Numbered from the stretch's first letter, positions 8,620 to 16,832 are shown. The stretch is DNA of 64,000 nt from Parcubacteria group bacterium Greene0714_7 (GCA_007378985.1 VMHB01000001.1:186001-250000); one strand, 5' to 3'. The notes: generated by a model not told the origin, from the sequence alone. Made by a program: numbers and translations.

Positions 8620-8814
8620 ATGGCTATGGAAAAAACCTGTTCTGCTTGCTACGGTGCTGGTGGAAAAAAATGCGGGCCGTGCAATGGCATGGGTAGAATT
8701 GGAGGTAATCCTTTTTATCGTGGAACTTCGAGTGACCTCTCGCCGTGCTCCAACTGCCATGGAGTAGGGCGAATTGGTCTTTGTTCATTGTGTGGTAAAA
8801 AAGCGAGTCCATAA
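8620..8814 (+). CDS. Small DnaJ-type zinc-finger protein, 64 aa
   Basis: Four Cys pairs can be read: CSAC, CGPC, CSNC and CSLC, several followed by GxG (CSACYGAGG, CNGMGRIGG, CHGVGRIG), the CxxCxGxG repeat of the DnaJ cysteine-rich domain. There is no J-domain and no substrate-binding domain, so it is a stand-alone zinc module. It could be a redox or chaperone adaptor; the role is unknown. It has its own consensus promoter. Confidence 0.75.
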   Translation: MAMEKTCSACYGAGGKKCGPCNGMGRIGGNPFYRGTSSDLSPCSNCHGVGRIGLCSLCGKKASP

Positions 8815-8877
8815 GATTGATTCTTGATTGTTATTCGAAAATTTGACAGGAAATTGTCGTATGTTTTTATGTTCTAT

Positions 8878-9042
8878 ATGCATATAAAAACGCCAGAAGT
8901 TAGGCATCTTTTCCCAGTACATGAATATCATCACGGCGCTGTGTTTAAAGAGCGTGGTGTGCTTATGCGTTACTGTGCTTTTTGTAAAATAAAAATGGCA
9001 GATGTGCTGTGGCGAGAGCACCTAAAAGAAATGAAGCATTAA
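8878..9042 (+). CDS. Small CxxC protein, 54 aa
   Basis: An open frame exists from 8824, but a TTGACA at 8843-8848 and a -10-like TATGTT at 8868-8873 point to the ATG at 8878. The product is His-rich (HLFPVHEYHHG), followed by MRYCAFCKIKMADV and a basic tail; the CxxC and His residues could bind a metal. Start uncertain. It is followed directly by a terminator. Function unknown. Confidence 0.45.
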   Translation: MHIKTPEVRHLFPVHEYHHGAVFKERGVLMRYCAFCKIKMADVLWREHLKEMKH

Positions 9043-9072
9043 TTATGAAGATTGTGGATGAAAACAGGGTCT

Positions 9073-9098
9073 AAAAACTCTCATGCATGAGAGTTTTT
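9073..9098 (+). terminator. Palindromic rho-independent terminator
   Basis: A 26-nt perfect palindrome built on AAAAACTCTCATG and its complement, ending in five T. It closes the small-gene unit before cysS and can act in both directions. Confidence 0.8.
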
Positions 9099-9134
9099 GT
9101 TTATATGTCCCTAGCTCCTAAGCGTTAAACGCTA

Positions 9135-9140
9135 TACACT
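9135..9140 (+). promoter_or_regulatory. -10 box of cysS, leaderless
   Basis: TACACT (alternatively read as TATACA two bases earlier) ends 6 nt before the ATG at 9147. It is embedded in a CCTAAG...CGCTATACACT motif that recurs before other genes. Confidence 0.5.
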
Positions 9141-9146
9141 GTTTAA

Positions 9147-10613
9147 ATGCTGGGATTTTTGAAAAAATCGACTGAACGATTACCTCTCTTTCTCTACAAC
9201 ACACTCTCTAAAACAAAAGAGGAATTTAAGACAATAAGTGGCAAAAAGGTAAAGATGTATACCTGTGGTCCCACGGTGTATGACTATGCACATATTGGAA
9301 ATCTACGTGCCTACGTATTTGCTGATACGCTTCGGCGAACACTTGAATACGCTGGTCTCTCAGTGAAGCAGGTGATTAACATCACTGATGTTGGGCATCT
9401 GGCGCAGGATTCCGATGATGGAGAAGATAAGATGACCAATGCATTGAAGCGTGAAGGCAAAGAACTCACCATTCCGAACATGAAGCTTTTAGGAGAAAGC
9501 TACACTTCGCTTTTTATAGAAGACTTGAAGGCGCTCAATGTTGAAATGCCATTCGTATTTCCACGAGCTACCGCACATATTCACGAGCAAATTGCATTTA
9601 TTTCTTCGCTCTTTCAGAAAGGATATGCGTATAAAACCTCAGACGGCATATATTTTGATACAGCCAAGTTTCCGTCCTATGGTGCACTCGGTGTGTCTGA
9701 CGGAGGACAGGCTTTGCCTTCTTTAGGTCAAGCACGCATAGTGGCAAACCCCGAAAAGCACGACCAGCGAGACTTCGCACTTTGGAAGTTTGATAGCTCT
9801 CTTGGTTTCGAAGCGCCGTGGGGAAAAGGGTTCCCCGGGTGGCACATTGAATGTACTGCCATGGCAACCAAGTATCTTGGAAAAAGTTTTGATATACATA
9901 CTGGTGGCGTTGATCACATTGCCATTCATCACAATAATGAAATTGCACAAGCAGAAGCAGTGTCGGGTAAAAGATTCGTGAACTATTGGATGCACGGGGA
10001 ATTTATTACCATTGAAGGAAAACGCATTGGAAAGTCAGAAGGAAATGCGATTCGCTTATATCAACTTCGTGAACGTAATGTAAGTCCAACTGCATATAGG
10101 TATTTATTGCTCACTGCTCATTACCGTTCGCTTTTGAATTTCACATGGGAAGCTGTACTTGGAGCGCAAACTGCACTTCAGAGGGCTCAACGCATGTTTG
10201 CGGATTTTCCAGCGGGTGGACATATTGCAACTCTCTATCGCACAAAGTTTGGGACGGCGATTAATGATGATTTGAATATACCAATCGCAATTGCGGTGAT
10301 GTGGGAGCTTTTGAAAGATGATTCGGTTACACCTGCCGATAAGCGGGCGACAATTCTCGATTTTGATCGTGTATTTGGGTTAGGCTTTGGTACAGGATCG
10401 CTTTCTGAGAGCTCTAAAGTTTCGGTCACTGCGTTATCTGATGTACCGACGGAGGTAGCGTCTTTGGTTAAAGAGCGTGAAGAGGCCAGGGGATCTAAGG
10501 ATTGGGCACGCGCTGATGCACTAAGGCTTTCCATTGAAGAGCAAGGGTTTACAGTTGAAGATGCCCCAGAAGGGCCGATCGTGCATAAAACGTCCGAAGG
10601 GTTTAAGGGATAG
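9147..10613 (+). CDS. cysS: Cysteinyl-tRNA synthetase
   Basis: 488 residues that charge tRNA-Cys. The class I signature HIGN follows the zinc ligand Cys in YTCGPTVYDYAHIGN; other zinc ligands are in HIECTAM and HHNNE. The KMSKS loop reads RIGKSEGN, an acceptable variant. The GGVDHIAIHHNNEIAQ segment is diagnostic for CysS. The C-terminal part (about 400-488) is the helical tRNA-binding region. Expressed from its own promoter. Confidence 0.96.
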   Translation: MLGFLKKSTERLPLFLYNTLSKTKEEFKTISGKKVKMYTCGPTVYDYAHIGNLRAYVFADTLRRTLEYAGLSVKQVINITDVGHLAQDSDDGEDKMTNALKREGKELTIPNMKLLGESYTSLFIEDLKALNVEMPFVFPRATAHIHEQIAFISSLFQKGYAYKTSDGIYFDTAKFPSYGALGVSDGGQALPSLGQARIVANPEKHDQRDFALWKFDSSLGFEAPWGKGFPGWHIECTAMATKYLGKSFDIHTGGVDHIAIHHNNEIAQAEAVSGKRFVNYWMHGEFITIEGKRIGKSEGNAIRLYQLRERNVSPTAYRYLLLTAHYRSLLNFTWEAVLGAQTALQRAQRMFADFPAGGHIATLYRTKFGTAINDDLNIPIAIAVMWELLKDDSVTPADKRATILDFDRVFGLGFGTGSLSESSKVSVTALSDVPTEVASLVKEREEARGSKDWARADALRLSIEEQGFTVEDAPEGPIVHKTSEGFKG

Positions 10614-10716
10614 TAGGTAGCCGCACAGGTGTTGAATTTTGTAGTTTTTTCCCTAAAACCTAGTCCCTAGCACCTACCTCTGTGGTATCCTGTTTTTATT
10701 AACTAAGCATTTTTTT

Positions 10717-11244
10717 ATGAACAGTAAAAACATCAACGTTATCATCATATTGGCAATTGCAGTTGTTGCTATTTTCATCGGACTTGGATTCTTTGGTTTC
10801 GGTGGACTTGGTACTACAGGTGCTCCAAAAACTGAACAAAATGGCGCGCAAGCAATTCTTGCTGAAATTCAACAGACAGGAACAGTTGCAGATCTTCGAG
10901 TTCAAGAAATTACTGACGGGGCCGGCGAAGTAGTTGCCCCCGGAGATACGCTCACCGTTCAATACATTGGCGTTTTACCTGATGGTACAGTTTTTGATTC
11001 AACTGATGCACATGGTGGTACGCCCTTCGTATTTACTATTGGAGCTGGAAAGGTTATTCAGGGGTGGGAAAGAGGTCTTCTTGGTATGAGAGAAGGGGGC
11101 CGTCGCTTACTTGCAGTGCCACCGGCGTTAGGATACGGCGCACAGGCAAATGGTGTGATTCCTGCAAATTCCACGTTGATATTTGATGTGCAACTTTTGA
11201 AACGGGTTCCCGCAGGCACTCCTGTCGCACCAGCGATTCCATAA
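10717..11244 (+). CDS. Membrane-anchored FKBP-type peptidyl-prolyl isomerase
   Basis: 175 residues: an N-terminal membrane anchor (residues 8-30), a short linker, then an FKBP domain from about residue 60. Family motifs are present: VQYIGVLPDGTVFDST, GKVIQGWERGLLGMREGGRR, LGYGAQANGVIPANSTLIFDVQLL. It probably acts outside the membrane on folding of secreted proteins. tgt follows directly, so the two are likely co-transcribed. Confidence 0.9.
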   Translation: MNSKNINVIIILAIAVVAIFIGLGFFGFGGLGTTGAPKTEQNGAQAILAEIQQTGTVADLRVQEITDGAGEVVAPGDTLTVQYIGVLPDGTVFDSTDAHGGTPFVFTIGAGKVIQGWERGLLGMREGGRRLLAVPPALGYGAQANGVIPANSTLIFDVQLLKRVPAGTPVAPAIP

Positions 11245-11250
11245 GTGGTA

Positions 11251-12486
11251 ATGTCTGTAGGTCCTTTCTCGTTTAAGATAGAGCACGCGCTTCGAATTGG
11301 AGCGCGTGTTGGCATTGTAGAGACTCCCCATGGTTCGTTTGAAACTCCTGCGTTTGTGGTGGTGGGGACAAAAGCAACAGTGAAATCTGTGTTGCCTGAT
11401 GATTTGCGTATGCATGCCGGTGTGGATGTTGCTCTTGCAAACACGTATCATCTTTTTCTTCAGCCAGGCGAAGATATTGTAGCGTCCGCTGGAGGTCTGC
11501 ATGCGTTTATGGGTTTCGATGGGCCACTCTTCACTGATTCGGGAGGGTTTCAAGTTTTTTCGTTGGGTGTAGGTTTTGGAAAAGGTGTTTCAAAACTTGT
11601 TCCACGTAAGGATGACGTGGAACCTACGAGCTCCCACATGCCGACAGTGTTTGATGAAGATGTTCGTTCACAACATGGGAAGCTGGCCATTGTTGATGAT
11701 GAGGGAGTTTCCTTTACTTCCCACATTGATGGAACGCTCTATCGATTTACACCTGAGCGATCAGTCGAAATTCAACACAAGCTCGGGGCTGATATCTTTT
11801 TTGCATTTGATGATTTTGTTTTACCGGACGCTCCTCGCGAAGAGCAAATAGCTTCAATGCGTCGAACGCATGCATGGGCAGAGCGATCTCTCGCGACGCA
11901 TCGCGCAAATCTTGAAGCGAGAAAACGGCAAGCGATTTTTGGCATTGTGCAGGGTGGGCGATATGCTGATTTACGTGCAGAGAGTGCGAAGATAATTGGG
12001 GAAATGGAGTTTGACGGTTTTGGTATTGGTGGAACTTTTTCTAAGGCGGATTTAGGAGAAACTCTTCGTGTTGCCATAGATAATCTTCCATTCCTAAAGC
12101 CCCGACATCTTTTGGGTATCGGAGAACCTGAGGATATTTTTGAAGCGGTGTCACAGGGTATAGATACTTTCGATTGTGTACAGCCAACACGGCTTGCACG
12201 AACTGGAATGATTTATACGGCTCGAGGCAAGGTTAATCTTTTGAATGAAAGATACATTCGTGACTTCTCACTACTCGATGTAGAAACAGGAGGGTATGCT
12301 TCAGAGCACTTCTCAAAGGCGTATGTTGCACATCTCTTTCGTGCAAAAGAAATGCTTGGCGCTACAATAGCCTCAATTCATAATTTATATTTTCTCACTT
12401 CTTTGATGAAAAATATCCGCAATTCAATCCTTGAAGATAGGTTTGATGCCTTTCGAGAAGATTTTCTAAAAAAATATCTGGCGTAA
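11251..12486 (+). CDS. tgt: tRNA-guanine transglycosylase, without the zinc-binding cysteines
   Basis: 411 residues of the TIM-barrel Tgt family, which exchanges G34 for a queuine precursor. The catalytic region DSGGFQVFSL, the SHIDGT loop, FDD at the nucleophile region and FDCVQPTR are present. The zinc site normally reads CxCxxC but here the aligned stretch is ETGGYAS, so all three Cys are missing while the fourth ligand His (IASIHN) remains. An extra segment of about 35 residues after FSLG contains DNA hairpins. A GTG two codons upstream of this ATG (11245) is also possible. Either zinc-free or not a standard Tgt. Confidence 0.88.
   Translation: MSVGPFSFKIEHALRIGARVGIVETPHGSFETPAFVVVGTKATVKSVLPDDLRMHAGVDVALANTYHLFLQPGEDIVASAGGLHAFMGFDGPLFTDSGGFQVFSLGVGFGKGVSKLVPRKDDVEPTSSHMPTVFDEDVRSQHGKLAIVDDEGVSFTSHIDGTLYRFTPERSVEIQHKLGADIFFAFDDFVLPDAPREEQIASMRRTHAWAERSLATHRANLEARKRQAIFGIVQGGRYADLRAESAKIIGEMEFDGFGIGGTFSKADLGETLRVAIDNLPFLKPRHLLGIGEPEDIFEAVSQGIDTFDCVQPTRLARTGMIYTARGKVNLLNERYIRDFSLLDVETGGYASEHFSKAYVAHLFRAKEMLGATIASIHNLYFLTSLMKNIRNSILEDRFDAFREDFLKKYLA
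11599..11684 (+). repeat. Hairpin module inside the tgt insertion
   Basis: GTTCCACGT (11599-11607) and ACGTGGAAC (11615-11623) form a 9-bp hairpin; AGCTCCCACATG (11629-11640) and CATGGGAAGCT (11674-11684) form a second, imperfect pair. Both lie inside the in-frame segment absent from typical Tgt proteins. Confidence 0.6.
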
Positions 12487-12568
12487 TTTCTAAATTTCTA
12501 CTCCTCTCGAATTTCTAACTCTTAGAAAGAACTGTGTGAGAAAATTTTTCCGCAATACCTTTATAAAC

Positions 12569-12612
12569 TCATCCTCTAAACACTATCATATATGATAGTG
12601 TTTAGAGGATGA
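12569..12612 (+). promoter_or_regulatory. 44-bp perfect palindrome over the start of TrpR-like gene 1
   Basis: Every base pairs with its mirror base. The core is CACTATCATATATGATAGTG and the arms extend 12 bp further on each side, the right arm running into the ATG at 12609. A -10-like TATGAT lies in the core. It is the expected position for an autoregulatory operator of the encoded TrpR-like protein. The same 20-bp core recurs at 13045-13064, and with one mismatch at 27264-27283. Confidence 0.75.
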
Positions 12613-13037
12613 AGGTTAAACCAAAAAAACTCACAAAAGATCAAATTATTGAAACTCTTGATGCTTTATATACAGCGGCAGGGTCACTACGAGGGCGTGC
12701 CACTATGAAATTATTTCTTCGCGATCTTCTGACCGAAGGAGAGAGGGTGATGCTTGGTAGACGCATTCTGATTGCAAGACATCTTTTACGGGGTGAAAGC
12801 TATATCAGTATTCAACGTACTCTTGGCACAAGTCCTGTAACAATACGAAATGTAGAGAAATGGTTAGACGATCAAATGCCGGGGTACGAGACAGCGATTA
12901 AGGGTATGCAAGCAACTTTTGCAAAGCGAAAACAAAAAAGCGCATCCATTGGCACATTTGCTTACTTAAAGAAGCGTTACCCGTTGCACTTTCTCCTCTT
13001 TCCGTGGCCAAAAGGGTATCGTACGGAAGATCAGTAA
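12609..13037 (+). CDS. TrpR/YerC-YecD-like DNA-binding regulator, paralogue 1
   Basis: 142 residues. ALYTAAGSLRGRATMKLFLR...LTEGERVMLGRRILIARHLL is the TrpR/YerC helical core, followed by a helix-turn-helix (ESYISIQRTLGTSPVTIRNVEKWL). The Trp-binding function of true TrpR cannot be inferred. A C-terminal extension ending KKRYPLHFLLFPWPK is shared with the paralogue at 58641, so it belongs to this subfamily. Matching palindromes stand on both sides of the gene, suggesting autorepression. Confidence 0.85.
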   Translation: MKVKPKKLTKDQIIETLDALYTAAGSLRGRATMKLFLRDLLTEGERVMLGRRILIARHLLRGESYISIQRTLGTSPVTIRNVEKWLDDQMPGYETAIKGMQATFAKRKQKSASIGTFAYLKKRYPLHFLLFPWPKGYRTEDQ

Positions 13038-13044
13038 TATAAAC

Positions 13045-13064
13045 CACTATCATATATGATAGTG
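13045..13064 (+). promoter_or_regulatory. Second copy of the TrpR-like 1 palindrome core
   Basis: A perfect 20-bp palindrome, CACTATCATATATGATAGTG, 7 nt after the regulator's stop codon and before rarA. It lacks the long arms of the upstream copy. Probably a binding site; it could also bring rarA under the same control. Confidence 0.7.
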
Positions 13065-13142
13065 ATAATGAACACAGAGTAGAAGTTTGTTAAGTATGTG
13101 GAAGGGGTGTATGTGTCGCACATAAAAGATACAATGATACAC

Positions 13143-14273
13143 ATGGAACCTTTGGCAGCAAAAATCAGACCAAAAAATCTTGATGAATTCATTGGGCAGG
13201 AGCATTTAGTAGGAGCTGGAAAACCTTTCCGTGTTGCCATAGAAGGTAAACACCGATTTTCTTTTGTGCTCTGGGGACCACCAGGGGTAGGAAAGACAAC
13301 TTTGGCACGCATTTATGCAGACTCATTAGACGCTACTTTTTTTGAACTTTCGGCTGTTGCGGTTGGAAAAGAAGATATTAGGAAAGTAATAGCTACTGAC
13401 ACAGGCGGAAAACCAAAAGTTTTATTTCTTGACGAGATTCATAGATTTAATAAAGCTCAGCAAGATTTTCTTCTTCCTTTTGTAGAGAAAGGCGACCTAA
13501 CATTAATTGGAGCAACTACTGAAAATCCTAGTTTTGAAGTTATTCCTGCTCTTTTGTCTCGCGCTCGGGTATTTGTATTGCAGTCCATATCGGCAGAAAA
13601 TATGGAAAAGATAATTGGGCGCACTGGCATGAAGATTGATTCAGAAGCGATTGAGTGGGTCGTTGCCTATGCGAACGGTGATGCTCGAGCTGGAATCACT
13701 ATAATTGAGAATGCTGAGCGTTTGTATGGAGAGGTAACTCAAAAGACACTACAAGAATCACTCCAATCAGGGCGTCTTCGTTATGACAAAAAAGGTGAGG
13801 AGCACTACGATACTATTTCCGCATTTATAAAAAGTATGCGCGCAAGTCAGCCTGACGCCGCGATGTATTATCTTGCCCGTATGCTTGAAGGTGGAGAAGA
13901 TCCCGTGTTCATTGCACGGCGTATGGTGATTTTTGCAAGTGAGGATATCGGGCTCGCACAGCCAACAGCACTAGTGGTAGCAAATGCGGTGTTTGATGCT
14001 GTTCGCTCAATAGGAATGCCTGAGGCTGGAATAAATCTTGCTCATGGTGTTGCCTATCTCTCGAACTCAAAAAAAGACCGATCAGCCTATGATGCACTCC
14101 GAGGAGCTCAGGCGGATGTTCAGACAACAGGTAATCTGCCTATCCCTATGAATGTGCGTAATGCACCAACAAAGCTTATGAAGGAGTTGGGATACGGCAA
14201 GGATTATACAAAATATGACACAGAGAGTTATTTGCCTGAAAAGTTAAAAAAGAAGAAATATTTTGATTCTTGA
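13143..14273 (+). CDS. rarA: Replication-associated recombination protein A (RarA/MgsA), AAA+ ATPase
   Basis: 376 residues. KIRPKNLDEFIGQEHLVG is the family N-terminus; GPPGVGKTTLA is Walker A and LFLDEIHRFNKAQQD Walker B with sensor region. The C-terminal half has the RarA tetramerisation segment (MYYLARMLEGGEDPVFIARR, LPIPMNVRNAPTKLMKELGYG). It acts at stalled replication forks. The open frame extends to a GTG at 13098, but MEPLAAKIRP at 13143 matches family starts. Confidence 0.92.
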   Translation: MEPLAAKIRPKNLDEFIGQEHLVGAGKPFRVAIEGKHRFSFVLWGPPGVGKTTLARIYADSLDATFFELSAVAVGKEDIRKVIATDTGGKPKVLFLDEIHRFNKAQQDFLLPFVEKGDLTLIGATTENPSFEVIPALLSRARVFVLQSISAENMEKIIGRTGMKIDSEAIEWVVAYANGDARAGITIIENAERLYGEVTQKTLQESLQSGRLRYDKKGEEHYDTISAFIKSMRASQPDAAMYYLARMLEGGEDPVFIARRMVIFASEDIGLAQPTALVVANAVFDAVRSIGMPEAGINLAHGVAYLSNSKKDRSAYDALRGAQADVQTTGNLPIPMNVRNAPTKLMKELGYGKDYTKYDTESYLPEKLKKKKYFDS

Positions 14274-14297
14274 CAGAATTTTTGAAAAGAGTATTTT
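14270..14297 (+). promoter_or_regulatory. Leaderless promoter of a 17-codon ORF
   Basis: TTGACA at 14270-14275, 16-nt spacer, TATTTT at 14292-14297, then 6 nt to the ATG at 14304. The layout matches the other leaderless promoters. Confidence 0.65.
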
Positions 14298-14303
14298 GGA
14301 TAT

Positions 14304-14357
14304 ATGGCAACTGTAGCTCAGAGCTTTGGCCTTCTTCTCGTCGTCAGCCTACGCTAA
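14304..14357 (+). CDS. Possible leader peptide of 17 codons, rich in Leu and Val
   Basis: MATVAQSFGLLLVVSLR followed by TAA. A good promoter with the local 6-nt spacing points to its ATG, and a terminator follows within 30 nt. Four Leu and three Val residues resemble attenuator leaders of branched-chain operons, yet the downstream genes are a small Cys protein and uvrB. It could be a leader peptide or just the start of a short terminated RNA. Confidence 0.35.
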   Translation: MATVAQSFGLLLVVSLR

Positions 14358-14358
14358 C

Positions 14359-14416
14359 GGAGGGAATTTGAGTTATATACAAAACAAACCCCTCCCTAAA
14401 ACGGAGGGGTTTTTAA
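14359..14416 (+). terminator. Terminator with a possible antiterminator strand
   Basis: AAACCCCTCC (14386-14395) pairs with GGAGGGGTTT (14403-14412) and a T-run follows: a clear intrinsic terminator. GGAGGG at 14359-14364, just after the 17-codon ORF, is complementary to CCCTCC in the left arm and could compete for it, as in an attenuator. The terminator is well supported; the switch is inference. Confidence 0.6.
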
Positions 14417-14427
14417 AAATAAATATC

Positions 14428-14619
14428 ATGAGTATAGATAATGGGGAGAGGAGTCATCGCAGATTTTTAGGTTCACGACAGCATGTTGAACGCAAAACTG
14501 TACATCCTGGATGTTTTTGTCAAATGAAACTTTCATCTGAAAATTCTACCCCTACGCATAAGCGTTATGTGTGTATTTTTGAAGGATGTAATGAGGGTAG
14601 GTGGGAGCGGAAAATATAA
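14428..14619 (+). CDS. Small Cys-containing protein, 63 aa
   Basis: MSIDNGERSHRRFLGSR..., with HPGCFC and, 23 residues on, VCIFEGC, enough for a zinc knuckle. It begins 11 nt after the terminator, so it may depend on read-through or an unseen promoter. Function unknown. Confidence 0.4.
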   Translation: MSIDNGERSHRRFLGSRQHVERKTVHPGCFCQMKLSSENSTPTHKRYVCIFEGCNEGRWERKI

Positions 14620-14634
14620 TTTTGAGTTTTTTGT

Positions 14635-14640
14635 TATAGT
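14635..14640 (+). promoter_or_regulatory. -10 box upstream of the uvrB leader ORF
   Basis: TATAGT ends 6 nt before the ATG at 14647 (3 nt before another ATG at 14644). By the local rule the mRNA starts with the upstream ORF, not with uvrB. Confidence 0.55.
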
Positions 14641-14646
14641 GCCATG

Positions 14647-14751
14647 ATGAGCGGATTTAAACTTAAATCAGAATATAGTCCTGCAGGGGACCCCAGTACC
14701 AGACGCTCTTGCGTCGGTACGGGGCAGGTCATCCTTCATATAAAAACATGA
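14647..14751 (+). CDS. Upstream ORF mimicking the UvrB N-terminus, 34 codons
   Basis: MSGFKLKSEYSPAGD copies the real UvrB start MSGFNLKSDYKPAGD at 12 of 15 residues, mostly with different codons. After the Asp codon it enters a CCCCAGT...GGGGCAGG hairpin and continues with unrelated residues to a TGA that overlaps the uvrB ATG (ATGA). It is in a different frame from uvrB. A regulatory or reinitiating leader ORF is inferred; atpG and leuS have the same arrangement. Confidence 0.6.
   Translation: MSGFKLKSEYSPAGDPSTRRSCVGTGQVILHIKT
14689..14730 (+). repeat. CCCCAGT...GGGGCAGG hairpin element, copy 1
   Basis: From GACCCCAGTACC to GTACGGGGCAGGTC, with an AGACGC-TCTT-GCGTC inner hairpin; the outer strands pair with small bulges. 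Copies 2 and 3 lie in front of atpG and leuS. The inner sequence differs between copies but stays self-complementary. Confidence 0.7.
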
Positions 14752-16832
14752 GTGGTTTTAATCTCAAATCTGACTACAAACCAGCTGGCGATCAACCGCG
14801 AGCCATCGAGGCGTTGGTTAAGGGTGTGAAAGACGGGGAGTCACATCAGACACTTCTTGGGGTTACCGGCTCGGGTAAAACATTCACTGTTGCAAATGTT
14901 ATACAGCAGATTCAAAAGCCAACCTTAGTCATTGCACACAATAAAACACTCGCAGCGCAACTTACACAAGAGTATCGAGAATTTTTCCCTGAAAATGCGG
15001 TGCACTATTTTGTTTCTTACTACGACTACTATCAGCCAGAGGCATACATGCCGATGACTGATACCTACATTGAAAAAGAGGCTCAAATTAACGCTGAAAT
15101 TGATCGTTTGCGCCATGCTTCTACTCAGGCACTTTTAACTCGGAGTGATGTCATTATTGTGGCATCCGTTTCCGCTATCTACGGTCTTGGTTCTCCTGAG
15201 CAATATAAAAGAGTCCATAGGAATATTAGGGTGGGTGAAAAATTCGAGCGTGCAGAATTTGTACGTGCTCTCATTGGGCTCCAGTTTGAGCGTACAAACG
15301 CCGACTTAACTCCGGGGACATTTAGAGCGGTAGGTGCGAACGTTGAGCTTATGCCAGTCAATGAAGTAGCGGTGTACCGTATTCATCCAGAGCAAGGAAG
15401 AATCGCACACATTAGTAAGCTCAATGCTGTTTCCCGGGCTCTTGTTGACGAGCCAAAAGAATTTTTTCTTTTTCCTGCAAAACATTATGTTACCGATGAA
15501 GCTGATAGAGGAAGGGCGGTAGCAGATATACAAAAAGAACTTGATGTTCGTTTGGTCCAGCTTGAAGCTGAAGGAAAAATGCTGGAGGCAGAACGCCTGC
15601 GGAGGCGTACTCGCTACGACCTCGCCCTCATTCGTGAAATTGGATACTGCAACGGCATTGAAAATTATTCTCGCCACTTTGATGGACGCAAAGCTGGAGA
15701 GCCTCCGTATACGCTTCTTTCGTATTTTCCACACAAAGCAGATGGAACGCCAGATTTCCTTACGGTCATTGATGAGTCACACGTCACTATTCCTCAGCTC
15801 CGTGCCATGTATGCAGGAGACCAGTCACGAAAAAAGATGCTGGTTGATTACGGGTTTCGTTTGCCATCTGCTGCGGACAATCGCCCTTTAACATTTGCGG
15901 AATTTGAGAAAAGAGTTGGAGAAAAAGTGTATACCAGTGCAACGCCAGGAGTGTATGAGTTTGAGCATTCGGGTACACCAATCGAGCAAGTCATTCGACC
16001 TACGGGACTCATTGACCCTGAAATAATAATTCGCCCCGTAACGGGCACCAGTTCATCGAGTAGTCAGGTAGTTGATTTCATACAGGAGACCGTCTCGGTA
16101 GTAAAAGGAGGAGGGCGAGTGCTTGTCACTACACTGACGAAGAAGATGGCGGAAGACTTGTCGGAATTCTTAAAAGAAAAAAATATAAAAGCTGAGTATA
16201 TTCATAGTGATATTAAAACGATTGACCGCATTACTATTCTCACTGAATTTCGCAAAGGGACCTTTGATTGCTTGGTTGGTGTGAACCTACTTCGTGAAGG
16301 GCTCGACCTACCTGAAGTTGAGCTTGTGGGAATACTTGATGCCGATAAGGAGGGATTTCTTCGCTCCGATACATCACTCATTCAGACTATTGGTCGCGCA
16401 GCTCGAAATGTTAATGGTCGGGTTATTCTCTATGCCGATGGAATGACTGGCTCTATGGAGCGTGCCATTGGAGAGACTAATCGTAGGCGTGCGGTACAGC
16501 TTGCCTACAATACAAAGCACGGCATCACACCAAAAACCATTCATAAGAACATTAAAGACATTACGGAAACACTGCAATCAGAGAGAGCTGCGGCTATTAC
16601 TATGCTTTTGGCAGTTGATGAGGATCGTACGCATGATCCTAAAGCCTTGAAGGCTCTTATTAGCGAGAAACGCCAGCAAATGGAAGATGCGGTTGAGGTT
16701 CTTGATTTTGAGACTGCCGCACTGCTGCGAGATGAGGTCTATAAACTTGAAGAAAAACTACCCGTGCCGAAAAAGCCTAAGCGTAAACCCAAATGGCCCA
16801 AGAAAGGTATGGTAATTGATTTAGAAGATTAG
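14748..16832 (+). CDS. uvrB: UvrABC system protein B
   Basis: 694 residues of the nucleotide excision repair damage-verification helicase. GVTGSGKTFTVANVI is Walker A; SYYDYYQPEAYMP marks the beta-hairpin region; TVIDESHVTIPQL is Walker B; GREARN-like motif VI reads IGRAARN. A C-terminal UVR domain (EKRQQMEDAVEVLDFETAALLRDEVYKLEE) contacts UvrA and UvrC. The ATG at 14748 matches the family start MSGFNLKSDYKPAGDQP. First of a uvrB-uvrA-uvrC cluster. Confidence 0.97.
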   Translation: MSGFNLKSDYKPAGDQPRAIEALVKGVKDGESHQTLLGVTGSGKTFTVANVIQQIQKPTLVIAHNKTLAAQLTQEYREFFPENAVHYFVSYYDYYQPEAYMPMTDTYIEKEAQINAEIDRLRHASTQALLTRSDVIIVASVSAIYGLGSPEQYKRVHRNIRVGEKFERAEFVRALIGLQFERTNADLTPGTFRAVGANVELMPVNEVAVYRIHPEQGRIAHISKLNAVSRALVDEPKEFFLFPAKHYVTDEADRGRAVADIQKELDVRLVQLEAEGKMLEAERLRRRTRYDLALIREIGYCNGIENYSRHFDGRKAGEPPYTLLSYFPHKADGTPDFLTVIDESHVTIPQLRAMYAGDQSRKKMLVDYGFRLPSAADNRPLTFAEFEKRVGEKVYTSATPGVYEFEHSGTPIEQVIRPTGLIDPEIIIRPVTGTSSSSSQVVDFIQETVSVVKGGGRVLVTTLTKKMAEDLSEFLKEKNIKAEYIHSDIKTIDRITILTEFRKGTFDCLVGVNLLREGLDLPEVELVGILDADKEGFLRSDTSLIQTIGRAARNVNGRVILYADGMTGSMERAIGETNRRRAVQLAYNTKHGITPKTIHKNIKDITETLQSERAAAITMLLAVDEDRTHDPKALKALISEKRQQMEDAVEVLDFETAALLRDEVYKLEEKLPVPKKPKRKPKWPKKGMVIDLED

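Noticed and set aside
12609..13037. True tryptophan repressor controlling trp genes
   Set aside because: The C-terminal extension, the palindromes around the gene itself and the absence of trp genes point to a different YerC/YecD-like regulator.
14709..14747. Extended N-terminus of UvrB from an upstream start in the same frame
   Set aside because: The added residues are encoded by the hairpin element and match nothing in UvrB; the family start is at 14748.
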